A DNA stretch of 64,000 nt from NCBI RefSeq assembly GCF_000017565.1, contig NC_009719.1, positions 2,339,001 through 2,403,000 of the forward strand, given 5' to 3'. The notes under the pieces were generated by a model. It did not search any database, was not told where the DNA came from, and saw only the letters and a program-made list of their open reading frames with translations. Origin of the DNA: Parvibaculum lavamentivorans DS-1. GTDB taxonomy: Bacteria; Pseudomonadota; Alphaproteobacteria; Parvibaculales; Parvibaculaceae. The position numbers were made by a program, and so were the translations under genes. Of the stretch, positions 24,641 through 32,830 are shown in pieces. Positions within the stretch are counted from its first letter, which is position 1. Each line of letters opens with the position of its first letter.

Positions 24641-26299
24641 TCAAGCGGTTTCGTGCAGCCAGCTGCGCAGGATCGAGATGGATTCGTCGGGGTGGCTGGT
24701 TACAAGCTCGCCAATTTTGCGAACGGAAGATTGCTTCACCTTGCCGGCGACCTGCGCGATGTCGATCATCATGTCTTCGCTCAGCTGGTCGGGTGCCGGA
24801 AGTGCTCCAGCGGGCACATCCAATCCGTCCGGAGATTCAAGGACTGCCTGTGCGCTGTTGTTTGTGTAGGCGATCTGGCCAGTCGTCGTGGAGCCGGAGA
24901 AAGCGCGGGACAGCATTGGGCGCAAAACAAAAAGCATGGCGACCAGAGCGAGGATAGTGAGCACAGCCATTTCGGCCATGCGCATAACTTCCGCCCGGGT
25001 GAAATCCATGAAGCCTTTGGCTTCCTCTTCTTCAGACAAGCCCACGTCCAGGTCGGGTGCTGCGGCAAACTGCAGGTTTACAATTTCCACCTGATCTCCG
25101 CGCGAGGTATCGAAACCGATAGCGGACTTGACCAACGCTTCGATTTTCCCAAGTTCTTGCTCTGTGCGGGGCGTATAAACGGTGTTTCCTTCGGCATCGG
25201 CCGCATAGGAACCGTCCACGAGCACGGCCACCGAAAGACGCTTCACGCGTCCAGGTTCCAGCACCTCGGTCTTGGTGGTGCGAGAAATTTCGTAGTTAAC
25301 CGTTTCTTCCGTACGATTGCTTGCCTGCCGGGAACCGGTCTCGGCCTCTGCGCCCCCGAGATTTGCATTCGGAAGATTGTTTCCGACCGTGACACCGTCG
25401 TTCTGCGCACCGTCCGCGCTGGTCGAGTTGTCGTCAACCGTCTGCGTCGAGCGGACGACCTGTCCGTTCGGATCGAACGTGTCGGATGTCTGGGTAATGC
25501 GGTTGTAGTCCATCTGAGCCGTTACTTCGACACGTGCCTTGTCTGCACCGACCACGCGCTGAAGAATATTCTCAAGATGTGTACGAAGGCGGTTTTCGTA
25601 GCCGGTGCGCCGCTCGTCTACAGAAGTAACCAGGAGCGACTGAGTGTCCTCACCAACACCGCTCGCAAGGAGAGCGCCTCTTTCATCGACTATCGAGACA
25701 CGACCGGGGGAAAGTCCGTCTACAGCGGACGCCACCAGGTATTGAATCGCTTTTACCTGTTGTGTTGTCAGAGAGTTGCGCGAGACCTTGAGAACTATTG
25801 AAGCAGTTGGTTCGCGACGATCGCGCGAAAAGAGCTCGCGCTCCGGCAATACGAGGTGAACACGGGCACCCCCGATGCCTTCTATGGCCCGGATCGTGCG
25901 GGCCAGCTCGCCTTCAAGGGCGCGCAAATGGTTGATGTTCTGGAGGAAGCTCGTGGTGCCGAGCGCGTCAGCATTATCGAAGATTTCGTAGCCAACGGTT
26001 CCGCCGGCAGGCAGCCCCTTTCCAGCGAGCATCATACGAAGGCGCAGAACGTCCGCCTGCGGGACATATATCATGCCACCATTGCCGCGCAGCTCGTAGC
26101 TGACCTTGGCCGCATCAAGTTCGGCGATCATTTTGGCGGCGTCTTCGACGCCTACATCGGAAAAGAGAAGAGCTTTGGGCTCATTGCCCATGCGCAAGGC
26201 GATGAAGGCAAAAAAGCTGAATAGTGCAATTGCTACCAGGCCAAGCGCGGCCAGGCGCATTGTACCTAGTGACTGCAAAAGATTTGAGACGTTGCTCAC
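24641..26299 (-). CDS. fliF: Flagellar MS-ring protein FliF
   Basis: A protein of 552 residues that forms the MS ring. It has an N-terminal membrane helix (about residues 15-38), a periplasmic YscJ/FliF domain (LRMMLAGKGLPAGGTVGYEIFDNADALGTTSFLQNINHLRALEGELARTI core), a flexible region, and a second membrane helix near 435-455. The FliG-binding tail ends ISILRSWLHETA. The GTG at 26299 is chosen because AGGTGGG lies just upstream; the longer frame to 26326 runs into the leader. It opens the fliF-flhA operon and is preceded by a CtrA-like box and an ftr-like palindrome. Confidence 0.95.
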   Translation of the reverse strand: MSNVSNLLQSLGTMRLAALGLVAIALFSFFAFIALRMGNEPKALLFSDVGVEDAAKMIAELDAAKVSYELRGNGGMIYVPQADVLRLRMMLAGKGLPAGGTVGYEIFDNADALGTTSFLQNINHLRALEGELARTIRAIEGIGGARVHLVLPERELFSRDRREPTASIVLKVSRNSLTTQQVKAIQYLVASAVDGLSPGRVSIVDERGALLASGVGEDTQSLLVTSVDERRTGYENRLRTHLENILQRVVGADKARVEVTAQMDYNRITQTSDTFDPNGQVVRSTQTVDDNSTSADGAQNDGVTVGNNLPNANLGGAEAETGSRQASNRTEETVNYEISRTTKTEVLEPGRVKRLSVAVLVDGSYAADAEGNTVYTPRTEQELGKIEALVKSAIGFDTSRGDQVEIVNLQFAAAPDLDVGLSEEEEAKGFMDFTRAEVMRMAEMAVLTILALVAMLFVLRPMLSRAFSGSTTTGQIAYTNNSAQAVLESPDGLDVPAGALPAPDQLSEDMMIDIAQVAGKVKQSSVRKIGELVTSHPDESISILRSWLHETA

Positions 26300-26437
26300 T
26301 AACCCACCTCTTGTGCCAAAGCGCACAACACGAGTCCGGTTCTGGACCAGCGCAGCCGCCAGACATCAGGTGAGTCGCAAATCCTTTGCCCCTCAGAACG
26401 TCGGGCTATTGCCCAACCCGCCGTTCCCCGTGCCGCT

Positions 26438-26499
26438 GGGCAAAAATTACCGCCCGCGGACTAAACAGATACTTAACGCGCCCGGCAATTTTTGCCGGG
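26438..26499 (-). promoter_or_regulatory. fliF promoter region: CtrA-like box beside ftr-like palindrome
   Basis: On the minus strand TTAA-N7-TTTA (26462-26476) is one mismatch from the CtrA box. Five bases away is a perfect 19-bp palindrome, CCCGGCAA-TTT-TTGCCGGG (26481-26499), very like the Caulobacter ftr element bound by FlbD. A partial ftr-like core GGGCAAAAATTACCG sits at 26438-26452. In Caulobacter, CtrA activates and FlbD represses fliF. The roles here are inferred by analogy. Confidence 0.65.
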
Positions 26500-26528
26500 T
26501 CAGGTAGAAAAAGGGCTCAAAAATGAAA

Positions 26529-26559
26529 GACGCCGGCGGAGGGAGGGTCCGCCGGCGTC
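26529..26559 (-). terminator. Terminator downstream of sciP
   Basis: Arms GACGCCGGCGGA/TCCGCCGGCGTC enclose a 7-nt loop. On the minus strand the hairpin is followed by TTTCATTTTTG. It separates sciP from the fliF promoter. Confidence 0.88.
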
Positions 26560-26593
26560 CGAAGACAGCAAGTACGCAGATACAATTCCTATC

Positions 26594-26869
26594 TCACTGC
26601 CTGTACTGTTGAACCCGCGTCGCGCGCAGGCCGGCCAAACCATGCCGCTCGATGGAGCGTTGCCAGCTGAGGAATTCTTCCACCGTCAATGTGTACCGGC
26701 GGCAAGCGTCATCGAGGCTTATCAGGCCGCCGCGAACGGCCGCCACGACTTCAGCCTTGCGACGGATTACCCATCGCTTTGTGTCTGGCGGCGGCAGGTC
26801 GGCCACCGTGAGCGGGCTCCCATCGGGCCCGATCACGTAATTGACCTTCGATATCTGGTGCTCACTCAT
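26594..26869 (-). CDS. sciP: CtrA inhibitor SciP (DUF1153)
   Basis: A 91-residue protein of the DUF1153/SciP family. Sequence MSEHQISKVNYVIGPDGSPL begins the conserved region; LPPPDTKRWVIRRKAEVVAAVRGGLI and CRRYTLTVEEFLSWQRSIERHG form a helix-turn-helix core almost as in Caulobacter SciP (93 aa). SciP binds CtrA at promoters and blocks RNA polymerase recruitment in early swarmer cells. The ATG at 26869 fits the family length; an upstream frame to 26908 is longer than expected. It sits between flgD and fliF on the same strand, with its own terminator and a CtrA-like box upstream, a layout fitting negative feedback. Confidence 0.95.
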   Translation of the reverse strand: MSEHQISKVNYVIGPDGSPLTVADLPPPDTKRWVIRRKAEVVAAVRGGLISLDDACRRYTLTVEEFLSWQRSIERHGLAGLRATRVQQYRQ

Positions 26870-26921
26870 CAAACTTTGGTCTCCGTGCTCTTCGCTGAGG
26901 GAGAGCATAGGGTCAGGCGCT

Positions 26922-26936
26922 TTAAAAAACGGCTAA
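26922..26936 (-). promoter_or_regulatory. CtrA-box-like site upstream of sciP
   Basis: TTAA-N7-CTAA on the plus strand (TTAG-N7-TTAA on the minus strand), one mismatch from the CtrA box. It ends 53 bp before the sciP start. Caulobacter sciP is CtrA-activated, which supports the reading. Confidence 0.5.
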
Positions 26937-27001
26937 GTCCGTTGGTAAAATTTGCTCAAAATCAAAGGCTTAGCTGTTTCATAGCGGGACGTGTGGATGG
27001 A

Positions 27002-27682
27002 TCAGATGGCCGGGACGGGCTCTTTGACGGAAGTGATCTGCGAATAGCGGATCTGGGCGCCATTAACGGTCAGCAATGGATCTGTTGTGCTGAGATCGAT
27101 CCCTGTAACGATGCCGGTCGTCCGGGTGTCGACAGCGACAGGCTGGCCTGATGCGTTGTTTGCAGTCACGCGAAGGAAGTAAGTCCCGTCAGGGAGATCG
27201 CTCCCTTTGCTGTCCTTGCCATCCCAGGTGAACTGGTGGGTTCCGGCGGTTGCGTCCATTTTTTCGGTGTAGACGGTCGCTCCGTCGGCGTTGATAACCT
27301 GCAACGTCGTATCCGACGCATCGCTGGCCACAGCAAAGCTCCATTTCGCACTGCCGTCCGCAAGGAGGGTGCCGGTCCCGGAGCCGGTTACCTCCTTGCC
27401 GAGCAGGGAGACAGACTGGCTGGCGTTTTGGATGGCATTGGCTGTAATCAGCGTCTCGAGATAGCGATTTGTCTGAATTGACTGCTCCACACCGGACATC
27501 TGAACAAGCTGCTGGGTGAACTGGTCCGAGCTCATCGGGTTGGTCGGATCCTGATGCTGAAGTTGTGTTGTCAGCAATTTCAGAAACGTATCAAAGTTGC
27601 CGGCAAGCGCAGCGGATGCGGTCGAAGATTTGGCGCCCGAGGTTGCGGCCTGAACTGCAGCGGAAGCGGATGCAATGTCCAT
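27002..27682 (-). CDS. flgD: Flagellar hook capping protein FlgD
   Basis: A 226-residue hook scaffolding protein. The conserved N-terminal motif FDTFLKLLTTQLQHQDPTNPMSSDQFTQQLVQMSGVEQSI lies at about residues 29-68. The Ig-like/tudor part follows (SAKWSFAVASDASDTTLQV), then the FlgD_ig core HQFTWDGKDSKGSDLPDGTYFLRVTANNASGQPV. It is encoded 18 bp after fliK and would be made with it. The hook protein flgE, often next, is not in this window: sciP follows after 132 bp. Confidence 0.95.
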   Translation of the reverse strand: MDIASASAAVQAATSGAKSSTASAALAGNFDTFLKLLTTQLQHQDPTNPMSSDQFTQQLVQMSGVEQSIQTNRYLETLITANAIQNASQSVSLLGKEVTGSGTGTLLADGSAKWSFAVASDASDTTLQVINADGATVYTEKMDATAGTHQFTWDGKDSKGSDLPDGTYFLRVTANNASGQPVAVDTRTTGIVTGIDLSTTDPLLTVNGAQIRYSQITSVKEPVPAI

Positions 27683-27700
27683 TGTCTGTGGTCTTTCTGA

Positions 27701-29188
27701 TCAGACGCGAATGTCAATGCCGCCATTGGCGGAAATATTGATGTTGTAAGCGGGAGCAGGAACAGTCTCCTCGGACAACGCATCGTCGGGCGCGTGATTG
27801 TCGCTACCTGCAAAATCCTGTCTGCCGCCATCGTTGTTTTGATCGCGCAAAGTAAAGTTCAGGCTGTCGCTGTCTGCTTGCAGACCTGCGTTGTTGAGCG
27901 CCTGTTGCAGCGCCCTGGCGTCGCGCTGCAACAGGTCCAGTGTCTCGGGTCTGTCGACGGTCATGTGAGCGACGACCTGACCGTCTTTGCGAACCTCCAT
28001 TCGCACATCGATGCGGCCCATTTCAGGTGGATCGAGACGTATGTCGAAACGACTGACGCCTTTCTGAAGATTGCGTGCTATCAGGAGCGCAATCGTATTT
28101 GCCGGAAGCTGGGTTGGTTGGGACTGACCAGGCAAAGTGCCGATACGAACGGTACCGGCATTGGCCGCCCCACCGGATGCCGGGCTGGTGCTCGTTGCAG
28201 ACAGCTCACCGACACGAGGTGTTCCGGACATTTCAGCCGATCCGCTCGCCAGAGGCGCGAGCTGGTTTGGACCCGTTGAAGCGCCCTGAGCCTGGGAGGG
28301 CGTGACTGCTTGAGGTGCCACCGCAGCTTGAGCCGAGGCCTGCTTTGCCTCTGCTTTTTTGTCCGCGAGCTGATCCGCAGCGTTGTGACCCAAGCCTTTT
28401 GAAGGTTTCGCGACCACCGCACTTTCGAGCTCCGCCGTGACGGTTACCGGGTCGATATCAGCGGTGGCTTCAGGCCGGATTTGCTGGCCAGCGGGCGGCG
28501 TTGTGTTTTTTGCAGTTGGAAGTGTCGCGTTCGGAACGGCACCTTCCTCCACGGACGGAGTATTCTGAGAAGGCTCAGCAGTAGCCTGCATCGACCTGTC
28601 CGCCTTCAGAAGACCGGCCGGGAGGGCTTCACCTGCGTTATCCGGATTTGCCGCCGCCGCTGGCTTCTCGCCGGTGGTGGCAACAGGTAAAGCCGTCGTT
28701 GCTTCAGGCTCAGCTTTGGCTGGTGTATTGATCTGCGGAGCTGCCGTCGCAAGGGTCCCGTCGTTTGTCTGTTGTTCGCTCTCGCCATGCACGGCGGGAG
28801 GAATGTCAGCCTCTTCGGGAGCATCTTCTATTGTCGCAACGGTTTCCTCCGTGGGTGTTTCCTCCAGAGGGATATCGCCCGTTGCGGTGTCGACCTGAAC
28901 GGCAATCGCCGGTTCCTGGACATCATCCGTTTCAGATGGGGTCTGCTCGCGCCTGGCACTGTGGCTCTCGGTTTGTTCGCGATGAGCGGGGCCTCGGGTT
29001 TCGTTCCGCTCTCGCCGCTCCGCTGGACGGTCGTCGCGGCGGCGTGCGGTGTCGGCCGTGCTATCGGCGAGGTGCCGGGCGAACTCGTTTGCGGCACTGG
29101 CGACTGCGGCGCGCACGGTGGTGGGCTGGACGACAAGCGTGTCCGAAGAAGTATTGCTGCGCTGGGTGGCCGAAGAAGACATATCCAT
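27701..29188 (-). CDS. fliK: Flagellar hook-length control protein FliK
   Basis: A protein of 495 residues. The first 350 residues are of low complexity, rich in Ala, Thr, Glu and Pro, as in the ruler part of FliK. The conserved C-terminal domain carries VSRFDIRLDPPEMGRIDVRMEVRKDGQVVAHMTVDRPETLDLLQRDARALQQALNNAGLQ. FliK switches export from hook to filament substrates. The ATG at 29188 has AGGTGATTG upstream; an ATG at 29182 is possible. Upstream sits a sigma-54-type promoter and an ftr-like site. It lies ahead of flgD in a two-gene operon. Confidence 0.9.
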   Translation of the reverse strand: MDMSSSATQRSNTSSDTLVVQPTTVRAAVASAANEFARHLADSTADTARRRDDRPAERRERNETRGPAHREQTESHSARREQTPSETDDVQEPAIAVQVDTATGDIPLEETPTEETVATIEDAPEEADIPPAVHGESEQQTNDGTLATAAPQINTPAKAEPEATTALPVATTGEKPAAAANPDNAGEALPAGLLKADRSMQATAEPSQNTPSVEEGAVPNATLPTAKNTTPPAGQQIRPEATADIDPVTVTAELESAVVAKPSKGLGHNAADQLADKKAEAKQASAQAAVAPQAVTPSQAQGASTGPNQLAPLASGSAEMSGTPRVGELSATSTSPASGGAANAGTVRIGTLPGQSQPTQLPANTIALLIARNLQKGVSRFDIRLDPPEMGRIDVRMEVRKDGQVVAHMTVDRPETLDLLQRDARALQQALNNAGLQADSDSLNFTLRDQNNDGGRQDFAGSDNHAPDDALSEETVPAPAYNINISANGGIDIRV

Positions 29189-29250
29189 ATCGTCAATCAC
29201 CTGGTCGTGAGGGCGCGCCTTGAGCGGAAAGGAAGGCAGCACAAGAGGAA

Positions 29251-29265
29251 GCAAGCGGTGGGCCA
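29251..29265 (-). promoter_or_regulatory. Sigma-54-type promoter of fliK-flgD
   Basis: On the minus strand TGGC-N7-TTGC (TGGCCCACCGCTTGC) matches the -24/-12 pattern with exact spacing. It lies 62 bp upstream of the fliK start codon, which gives room for a leader of about 50 nt. FlbD is the likely activator. Confidence 0.7.
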
Positions 29266-29348
29266 CTCTCTCTTTTCCAAAAATCTCAAATTAATCAAAG
29301 GGTTGGTGTTGACGTTATGGCGTTATCACCCGATATTCACTGCCGGTT

Positions 29349-29365
29349 CGGCAGTTTTTGCCGGG
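29349..29365 (-). promoter_or_regulatory. ftr-like FlbD site upstream of fliK
   Basis: On the minus strand CCCGGCAAAAACTGCCG, near-palindromic, equals the core of the fliF palindrome and of Caulobacter ftr sites. It lies about 85-115 bp upstream of the sigma-54 -24/-12 element, a usual enhancer distance. Confidence 0.65.
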
Positions 29366-29466
29366 TAAAGGCGGCTGCGCCTTACACTTGCGGTCGGCGG
29401 CAAGCTCCATATGATGCGCGGCTTCGACGACCTCTCTCTTCGCCGCCAATACAGATGGAACGCCGG

Positions 29467-30705
29467 ATGATCCGGGCAGCTGCAATGCGTAATGCTTTCG
29501 ACGAAATGACTGGCCTCAATAGCCTCGATCTTCCGGGACGTCCGGAGGATACGCGTGTGGTTGTCGCGATGTCGGGTGGGGTGGATAGCTCTGTGACGGC
29601 GGCGCTTCTGAAGGAGCAGGGCTACGATGTGGTCGGTATCACTTTGCAGCTCTACGATCATGGGGCTGCGGTGTCGCGCAAGGGCGCTTGTTGTGCGGGA
29701 CAGGACATTCAGGATGCACGCCGCGTGGCGGACCAGATAGGCATCCCGCATTATGTGCTCGATTATGAAGACCGGTTTCGCCGGGCCGTCATGGATGACT
29801 TTGCCGACTCTTATGCCGCGGGCGAAACTCCCATTCCCTGCGTCCGATGTAACGAGCGTGTGAAATTTCGCGATCTTCTCGATACGGCGCGAGACCTAGG
29901 CGCGGCCGCGCTTGCTACCGGACACTATATTGCGAGCAGGCGGGGCGCTGCCGGCCGGGAGCTTCACCGTCCGCGCGACGAGGAGAGAGACCAGAGCTAT
30001 TTCCTGTTCGCGACTACGCAGGAGCAACTTGAGTTTTTGCGGTTTCCCCTTGGAGAATTGACCAAACCGGAAGCGCGAGCATTGGCCGACCGAATGGGGT
30101 TGGAAGTTGCAGGCAAGCCGGACAGCCAGGATATTTGTTTCGTGCCTACGGGCCGCTACACCACCATCGTCGAGAAGCTGAGGCCTGGAGCGTCCGCGCC
30201 GGGAGAGGTTGTTCATCTCGATGGGCGCGTGCTTGGCCGTCATAGCGGCATTGTCAATTTCACGATCGGCCAGCGTCGCGGCCTCGGTATCGGTGCAAGC
30301 GAGCCGGTAAGCGAGCCCCTCTTTGTCGTGAAGCTCGATCCCCTAAAGCGGCAGGTCATCGTGGGCCCCAGGGAGGCGCTGGAGACGCAAAAGCTCACGC
30401 TTCGCGACATCAACTGGCTGGGTGATGGGCCTTTTGCGGAACTCCCCGGAGAGGGACTCAAAATAGTTGCCAAGGTCCGGTCGACCCGACCTCCGGTTCC
30501 CGCGCGTCTCTTCCGCACCGGGGAAGGCGCGGTCGTTGAACTCCTTGAAAGTGAGGGGGGTGTCGCTCCGGGCCAGGCGTGCGTTTTCTATGACGGCGGT
30601 GGCGGCCAGCGGGTACTTGGGGGTGGCTGGATCGTCCGGACGGAAAGTTGCTGGCAGGTACCTGAGGCTGGCACCTCGAGGGTTGCGGCGCCGACGGCAG
30701 ACTGA
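29467..30705 (+). CDS. mnmA: tRNA-specific 2-thiouridylase MnmA
   Basis: A 412-residue enzyme that thiolates U34 of tRNA-Lys, Glu and Gln. The PP-loop [18 protein letters not shown] is at about residues 27-44. The catalytic cysteines are in [12 protein letters not shown] and in [12 protein letters not shown]. The C-terminal domains follow, with GQRRGLGIG and FDTPQ-type LREFxx-like segments. The start is uncertain: ATGs at 29455, 29467, 29485 and 29506 are in frame; 29467 is chosen for GGA seven bases upstream, but the PP-loop fits any. It is divergent from fliK and close to its ftr-like site. Confidence 0.92.
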   Translation: MIRAAAMRNAFDEMTGLNSLDLPGRPEDTRVVVAMSGGVDSSVTAALLKEQGYDVVGITLQLYDHGAAVSRKGACCAGQDIQDARRVADQIGIPHYVLDYEDRFRRAVMDDFADSYAAGETPIPCVRCNERVKFRDLLDTARDLGAAALATGHYIASRRGAAGRELHRPRDEERDQSYFLFATTQEQLEFLRFPLGELTKPEARALADRMGLEVAGKPDSQDICFVPTGRYTTIVEKLRPGASAPGEVVHLDGRVLGRHSGIVNFTIGQRRGLGIGASEPVSEPLFVVKLDPLKRQVIVGPREALETQKLTLRDINWLGDGPFAELPGEGLKIVAKVRSTRPPVPARLFRTGEGAVVELLESEGGVAPGQACVFYDGGGGQRVLGGGWIVRTESCWQVPEAGTSRVAAPTAD

Positions 30706-30801
30706 AACGCAATTTTGCCCTATTCGGGCCGGATATAATGTTGCCGTGTGACGGCGAAAGCCGCACATTGGCTGAGTGTAAATCGCGCGGGGTAAGCGAC
30801 T

Positions 30802-31491
30802 TTGAACGGGATAGCCCGGATAGACGAACAGTCAGTCATTAAGGCGTATGCGCGCTGGGCTCCTGTTTACGACCTTTCTTTCGGTCCCGTGGCGGATGCG
30901 GGCCGCAAGCGCGCTATCGACATTATAAATCAGCGCAAAGGCACGTTGCTTGAAGTCGGGGTGGGAACCGGTGTTGCCCTACCACGTTATGCTTCCCACC
31001 TGACGGTGACCGGTATCGACCTTTCACCGGACATGTTGCGTATCGCGCGGCAACGCGTTCGGGAGCGCAAGCTGACGAATATTGCCGGCATCTACGAGAT
31101 GGATGCTTCCGAACTTCGGTTCGAAGACGCGTCCTTCGATACCGTGGTCGCCATGTATGTCATGACAGTCGTGCCGGATCCCGTCCAGGTTCTGAAGGAA
31201 CTCGAGCGTGTTTGTGCTCCAGGCGGCGAGGTGGTCATCGTCAATCATTTTGCTCAGGACCATGGCGTTCGCGGGTGGGTCGAAAGCTTTATGGCTCCCG
31301 CCGCACGAGCCCTCGGCTGGCATCCCGATTTCCGGGCCGAAACCATTACCGACATCACAACGCTCGACCTCGTCGAAACCGTAAAGTTGAAGCCGTTCGG
31401 CCTCTTTACAATGCTGCGGTTCAAGAAGGCGGATGATGCCGCTGAGGGGGCCTCGAGCGGTGCCGTGGACGAGAGTCCGACCGCTATCTGA
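30802..31491 (+). CDS. pmtA: PmtA-like phosphatidylethanolamine N-methyltransferase
   Basis: A 229-residue class I methyltransferase. Motif I is LLEVGVGTGVALP at about residues 49-61, and motif II continues with VTGIDLSPDMLRIARQRV. It ends with FGLFTMLRFKK. The N-terminus IKAYARWAPVYDLSFGPV and the segment GGEVVIVNHF resemble the Rhodobacter-type PmtA that makes phosphatidylcholine by three methylations. The frame opens with TTG at 30802 with GGGGTAAG upstream. It is followed by a perfect 17-bp palindrome and then the tRNA-Met promoter. Other lipid or ubiquinone-type methyltransferases are possible, but the PmtA match is the best reading. Confidence 0.78.
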   Translation: MNGIARIDEQSVIKAYARWAPVYDLSFGPVADAGRKRAIDIINQRKGTLLEVGVGTGVALPRYASHLTVTGIDLSPDMLRIARQRVRERKLTNIAGIYEMDASELRFEDASFDTVVAMYVMTVVPDPVQVLKELERVCAPGGEVVIVNHFAQDHGVRGWVESFMAPAARALGWHPDFRAETITDITTLDLVETVKLKPFGLFTMLRFKKADDAAEGASSGAVDESPTAI

Positions 31492-31527
31492 GGCAGATTT
31501 CCGGTTGTTTTTCAGAGATTGGAAGGG

Positions 31528-31544
31528 CATGCGCATTGCGCATG
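31528..31544. terminator. Palindrome downstream of pmtA-like gene
   Basis: A perfect 17-bp palindrome CATGCGCA-T-TGCGCATG lies 36 bp after the stop and is followed by TCCTCTT. It may be a terminator, though the T-run is poor. Confidence 0.45.
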
Positions 31545-31553
31545 TCCTCTTGC

Positions 31554-31582
31554 TTGACAGGACTTCCCGCCCGCCCTTATAT
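31554..31582 (+). promoter_or_regulatory. Sigma-70-type promoter for tRNA-Met
   Basis: TTGACA (31554-31559), 17-bp spacer and TTATAT (31577-31582) lie 63 bp before the tRNA. This is a near-consensus housekeeping promoter. Confidence 0.75.
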
Positions 31583-31645
31583 CCGGGTTCTTCAGGGGCC
31601 GGGGCCGAATAGAGCGTCTTATCCAGCCTTGAAGGCCCTCTTCGG

Positions 31646-31722
31646 GGCGGAGTAGCTCAGTTGGTTAGAGCAGCGGAATCATAATCCGCGTGTCGGCGGT
31701 TCGAATCCGTCCTCCGCTACCA
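31646..31722 (+). tRNA. tRNA-Met (anticodon CAT, elongator type)
   Basis: The acceptor stem GGCGGAG/CTCCGCT, D loop GCTCAGTTGGTTAGAGC, anticodon stem-loop GCGGA-ATCATAA-TCCGC with CAT, and T arm GGCGG-TTCGAAT-CCGTC form a cloverleaf; CCA is encoded. The first pair is G-T, not the C-A mismatch of the initiator. Identity as elongator Met rather than Ile2 is by resemblance to alphaproteobacterial genes. Confidence 0.9.
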
Positions 31723-31837
31723 CTTTCCCATTCAAAGAATTGCAAGGCTCGTGGCACTCGGCGTCCCTTGGCGCGTTTCATCCGCTACTGAAGCTCCGGC
31801 ACTCGGGCCGGAGCATAGGAAAGCGCAGGGAACGGCT

Positions 31838-32455
31838 ATGGCAAAAGCAGCGAATAGCGAACAGCTACACGAGCTTCTGTATCAAGCTCTCGAAACGGAA
31901 GCCGGCGGCATCAAGGTCTACGAAACCGCAATTACTTGTGCGGTAAACGACGAATTAAAAGAAGAGTGGGAGGAGTATCTCGGCGAGACCAAGACCCACC
32001 ACAGCACTCTCCTGGGCGTCTTTGAAAAGCTGAACCTGGACCCTGAAGCGAAGACGCCTGGGCGGGAAGTTGTCGCCCATATCGGTCAGTCGCTGGTCAA
32101 GGCGATGATGATGGCGAAAAGTTCTGCTGGCGCCGACGCGGCTCAACTCGTTGCGGCGGAATGCGTCGTCCATGCAGAAACAAAAGATCACATGAACTGG
32201 GAACTTCTCGGGCATGTCGCGGAAAAGACCGGAGGCCCTGCGGGCAAGGTCCTTATGGAGGCCTACGAAGCGGTTGAAAAGGATGAAGACCATCACCTTT
32301 ATCATACGAAGGGATGGCTGCGCGAATTGTGGATCGACTCGCTTGGCTTGCCGGCTGTGATCCCGCCGCCGGAGGAGGTCAAAAATGTAGAAACCGCAAT
32401 AGGTGCCTCCCGGGCGGAGCAGGCGCGCGACGGGCTTCTCGCCGGGAAACGCTGA
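31838..32455 (+). CDS. Ferritin-like domain protein
   Basis: A 205-residue helical protein. Carboxylate and histidine residues are arranged as in diiron ferritin-like domains: TEAGGIKVYE in helix 1, EEWEEYLGETKTHH in helix 2, AECVVHAETKDHMNWELL in helix 3 and EKDEDHHLYHTKGW in helix 4. The function could be metal or peroxide handling; no substrate can be read. The ATG at 31838 has an AGGGA ribosome site. It begins 115 bp after the tRNA-Met and could be partly cotranscribed with it. No partner genes point to a pathway. Confidence 0.72.
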   Translation: MAKAANSEQLHELLYQALETEAGGIKVYETAITCAVNDELKEEWEEYLGETKTHHSTLLGVFEKLNLDPEAKTPGREVVAHIGQSLVKAMMMAKSSAGADAAQLVAAECVVHAETKDHMNWELLGHVAEKTGGPAGKVLMEAYEAVEKDEDHHLYHTKGWLRELWIDSLGLPAVIPPPEEVKNVETAIGASRAEQARDGLLAGKR

Positions 32456-32575
32456 CCCTGTGCTGCCTGCGAGGTTGCGATATGCGTCTCGCAGGCGGCA
32501 CAAATCCTGCTCTTAAAAGACGGAGTAACTTGGAATCAGGGAATTCCGCCCCGAAAAGGGCTGGTTTGTAATGGA

Positions 32576-32830
32576 ATGAAACAACTGCAACTTTTTCTTC
32601 TGCGCCGCCGGCTTTGGCTGGCCGGTGGAAGTGCCTTCATAGCAGTGTCGCTTGTTTATGCTCTCGCTACGGCGACGCCGGCCTATGCCTGCAACACAGG
32701 TGGCGGCGGCAACTATAACTTCAATGAGAACTGGAATTTCAATTCCAACGAAAACTTCAATTACAACTACAATTCCAACAGCAATTCGAATTCGACTTCC
32801 ACGACCATCCGGACAAGCGTTTCGGGCTAG
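32576..32830 (+). CDS. Small secreted Asn/aromatic-repeat protein
   Basis: An 84-residue protein. Residues about 1-38 form a signal peptide (LRRRLWLAGGSAFIAVSLVYAL, then ATPAYA). The mature part starts with a cysteine at 39, then a GGGG stretch, then about 25 residues in which Asn alternates with Phe, Tyr, Trp or Ser (NYNFNENWNFNSN, NFNYNYNSNSNSN). It ends in TSTTIRTSVSG. No family is recognised. The alternating pattern suggests a beta-strand or adhesive surface peptide. The single cysteine is not in a canonical lipobox. Its stop overlaps the stop of the convergent RluA-like gene by 4 nt. Confidence 0.65.
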   Translation: MKQLQLFLLRRRLWLAGGSAFIAVSLVYALATATPAYACNTGGGGNYNFNENWNFNSNENFNYNYNSNSNSNSTSTTIRTSVSG

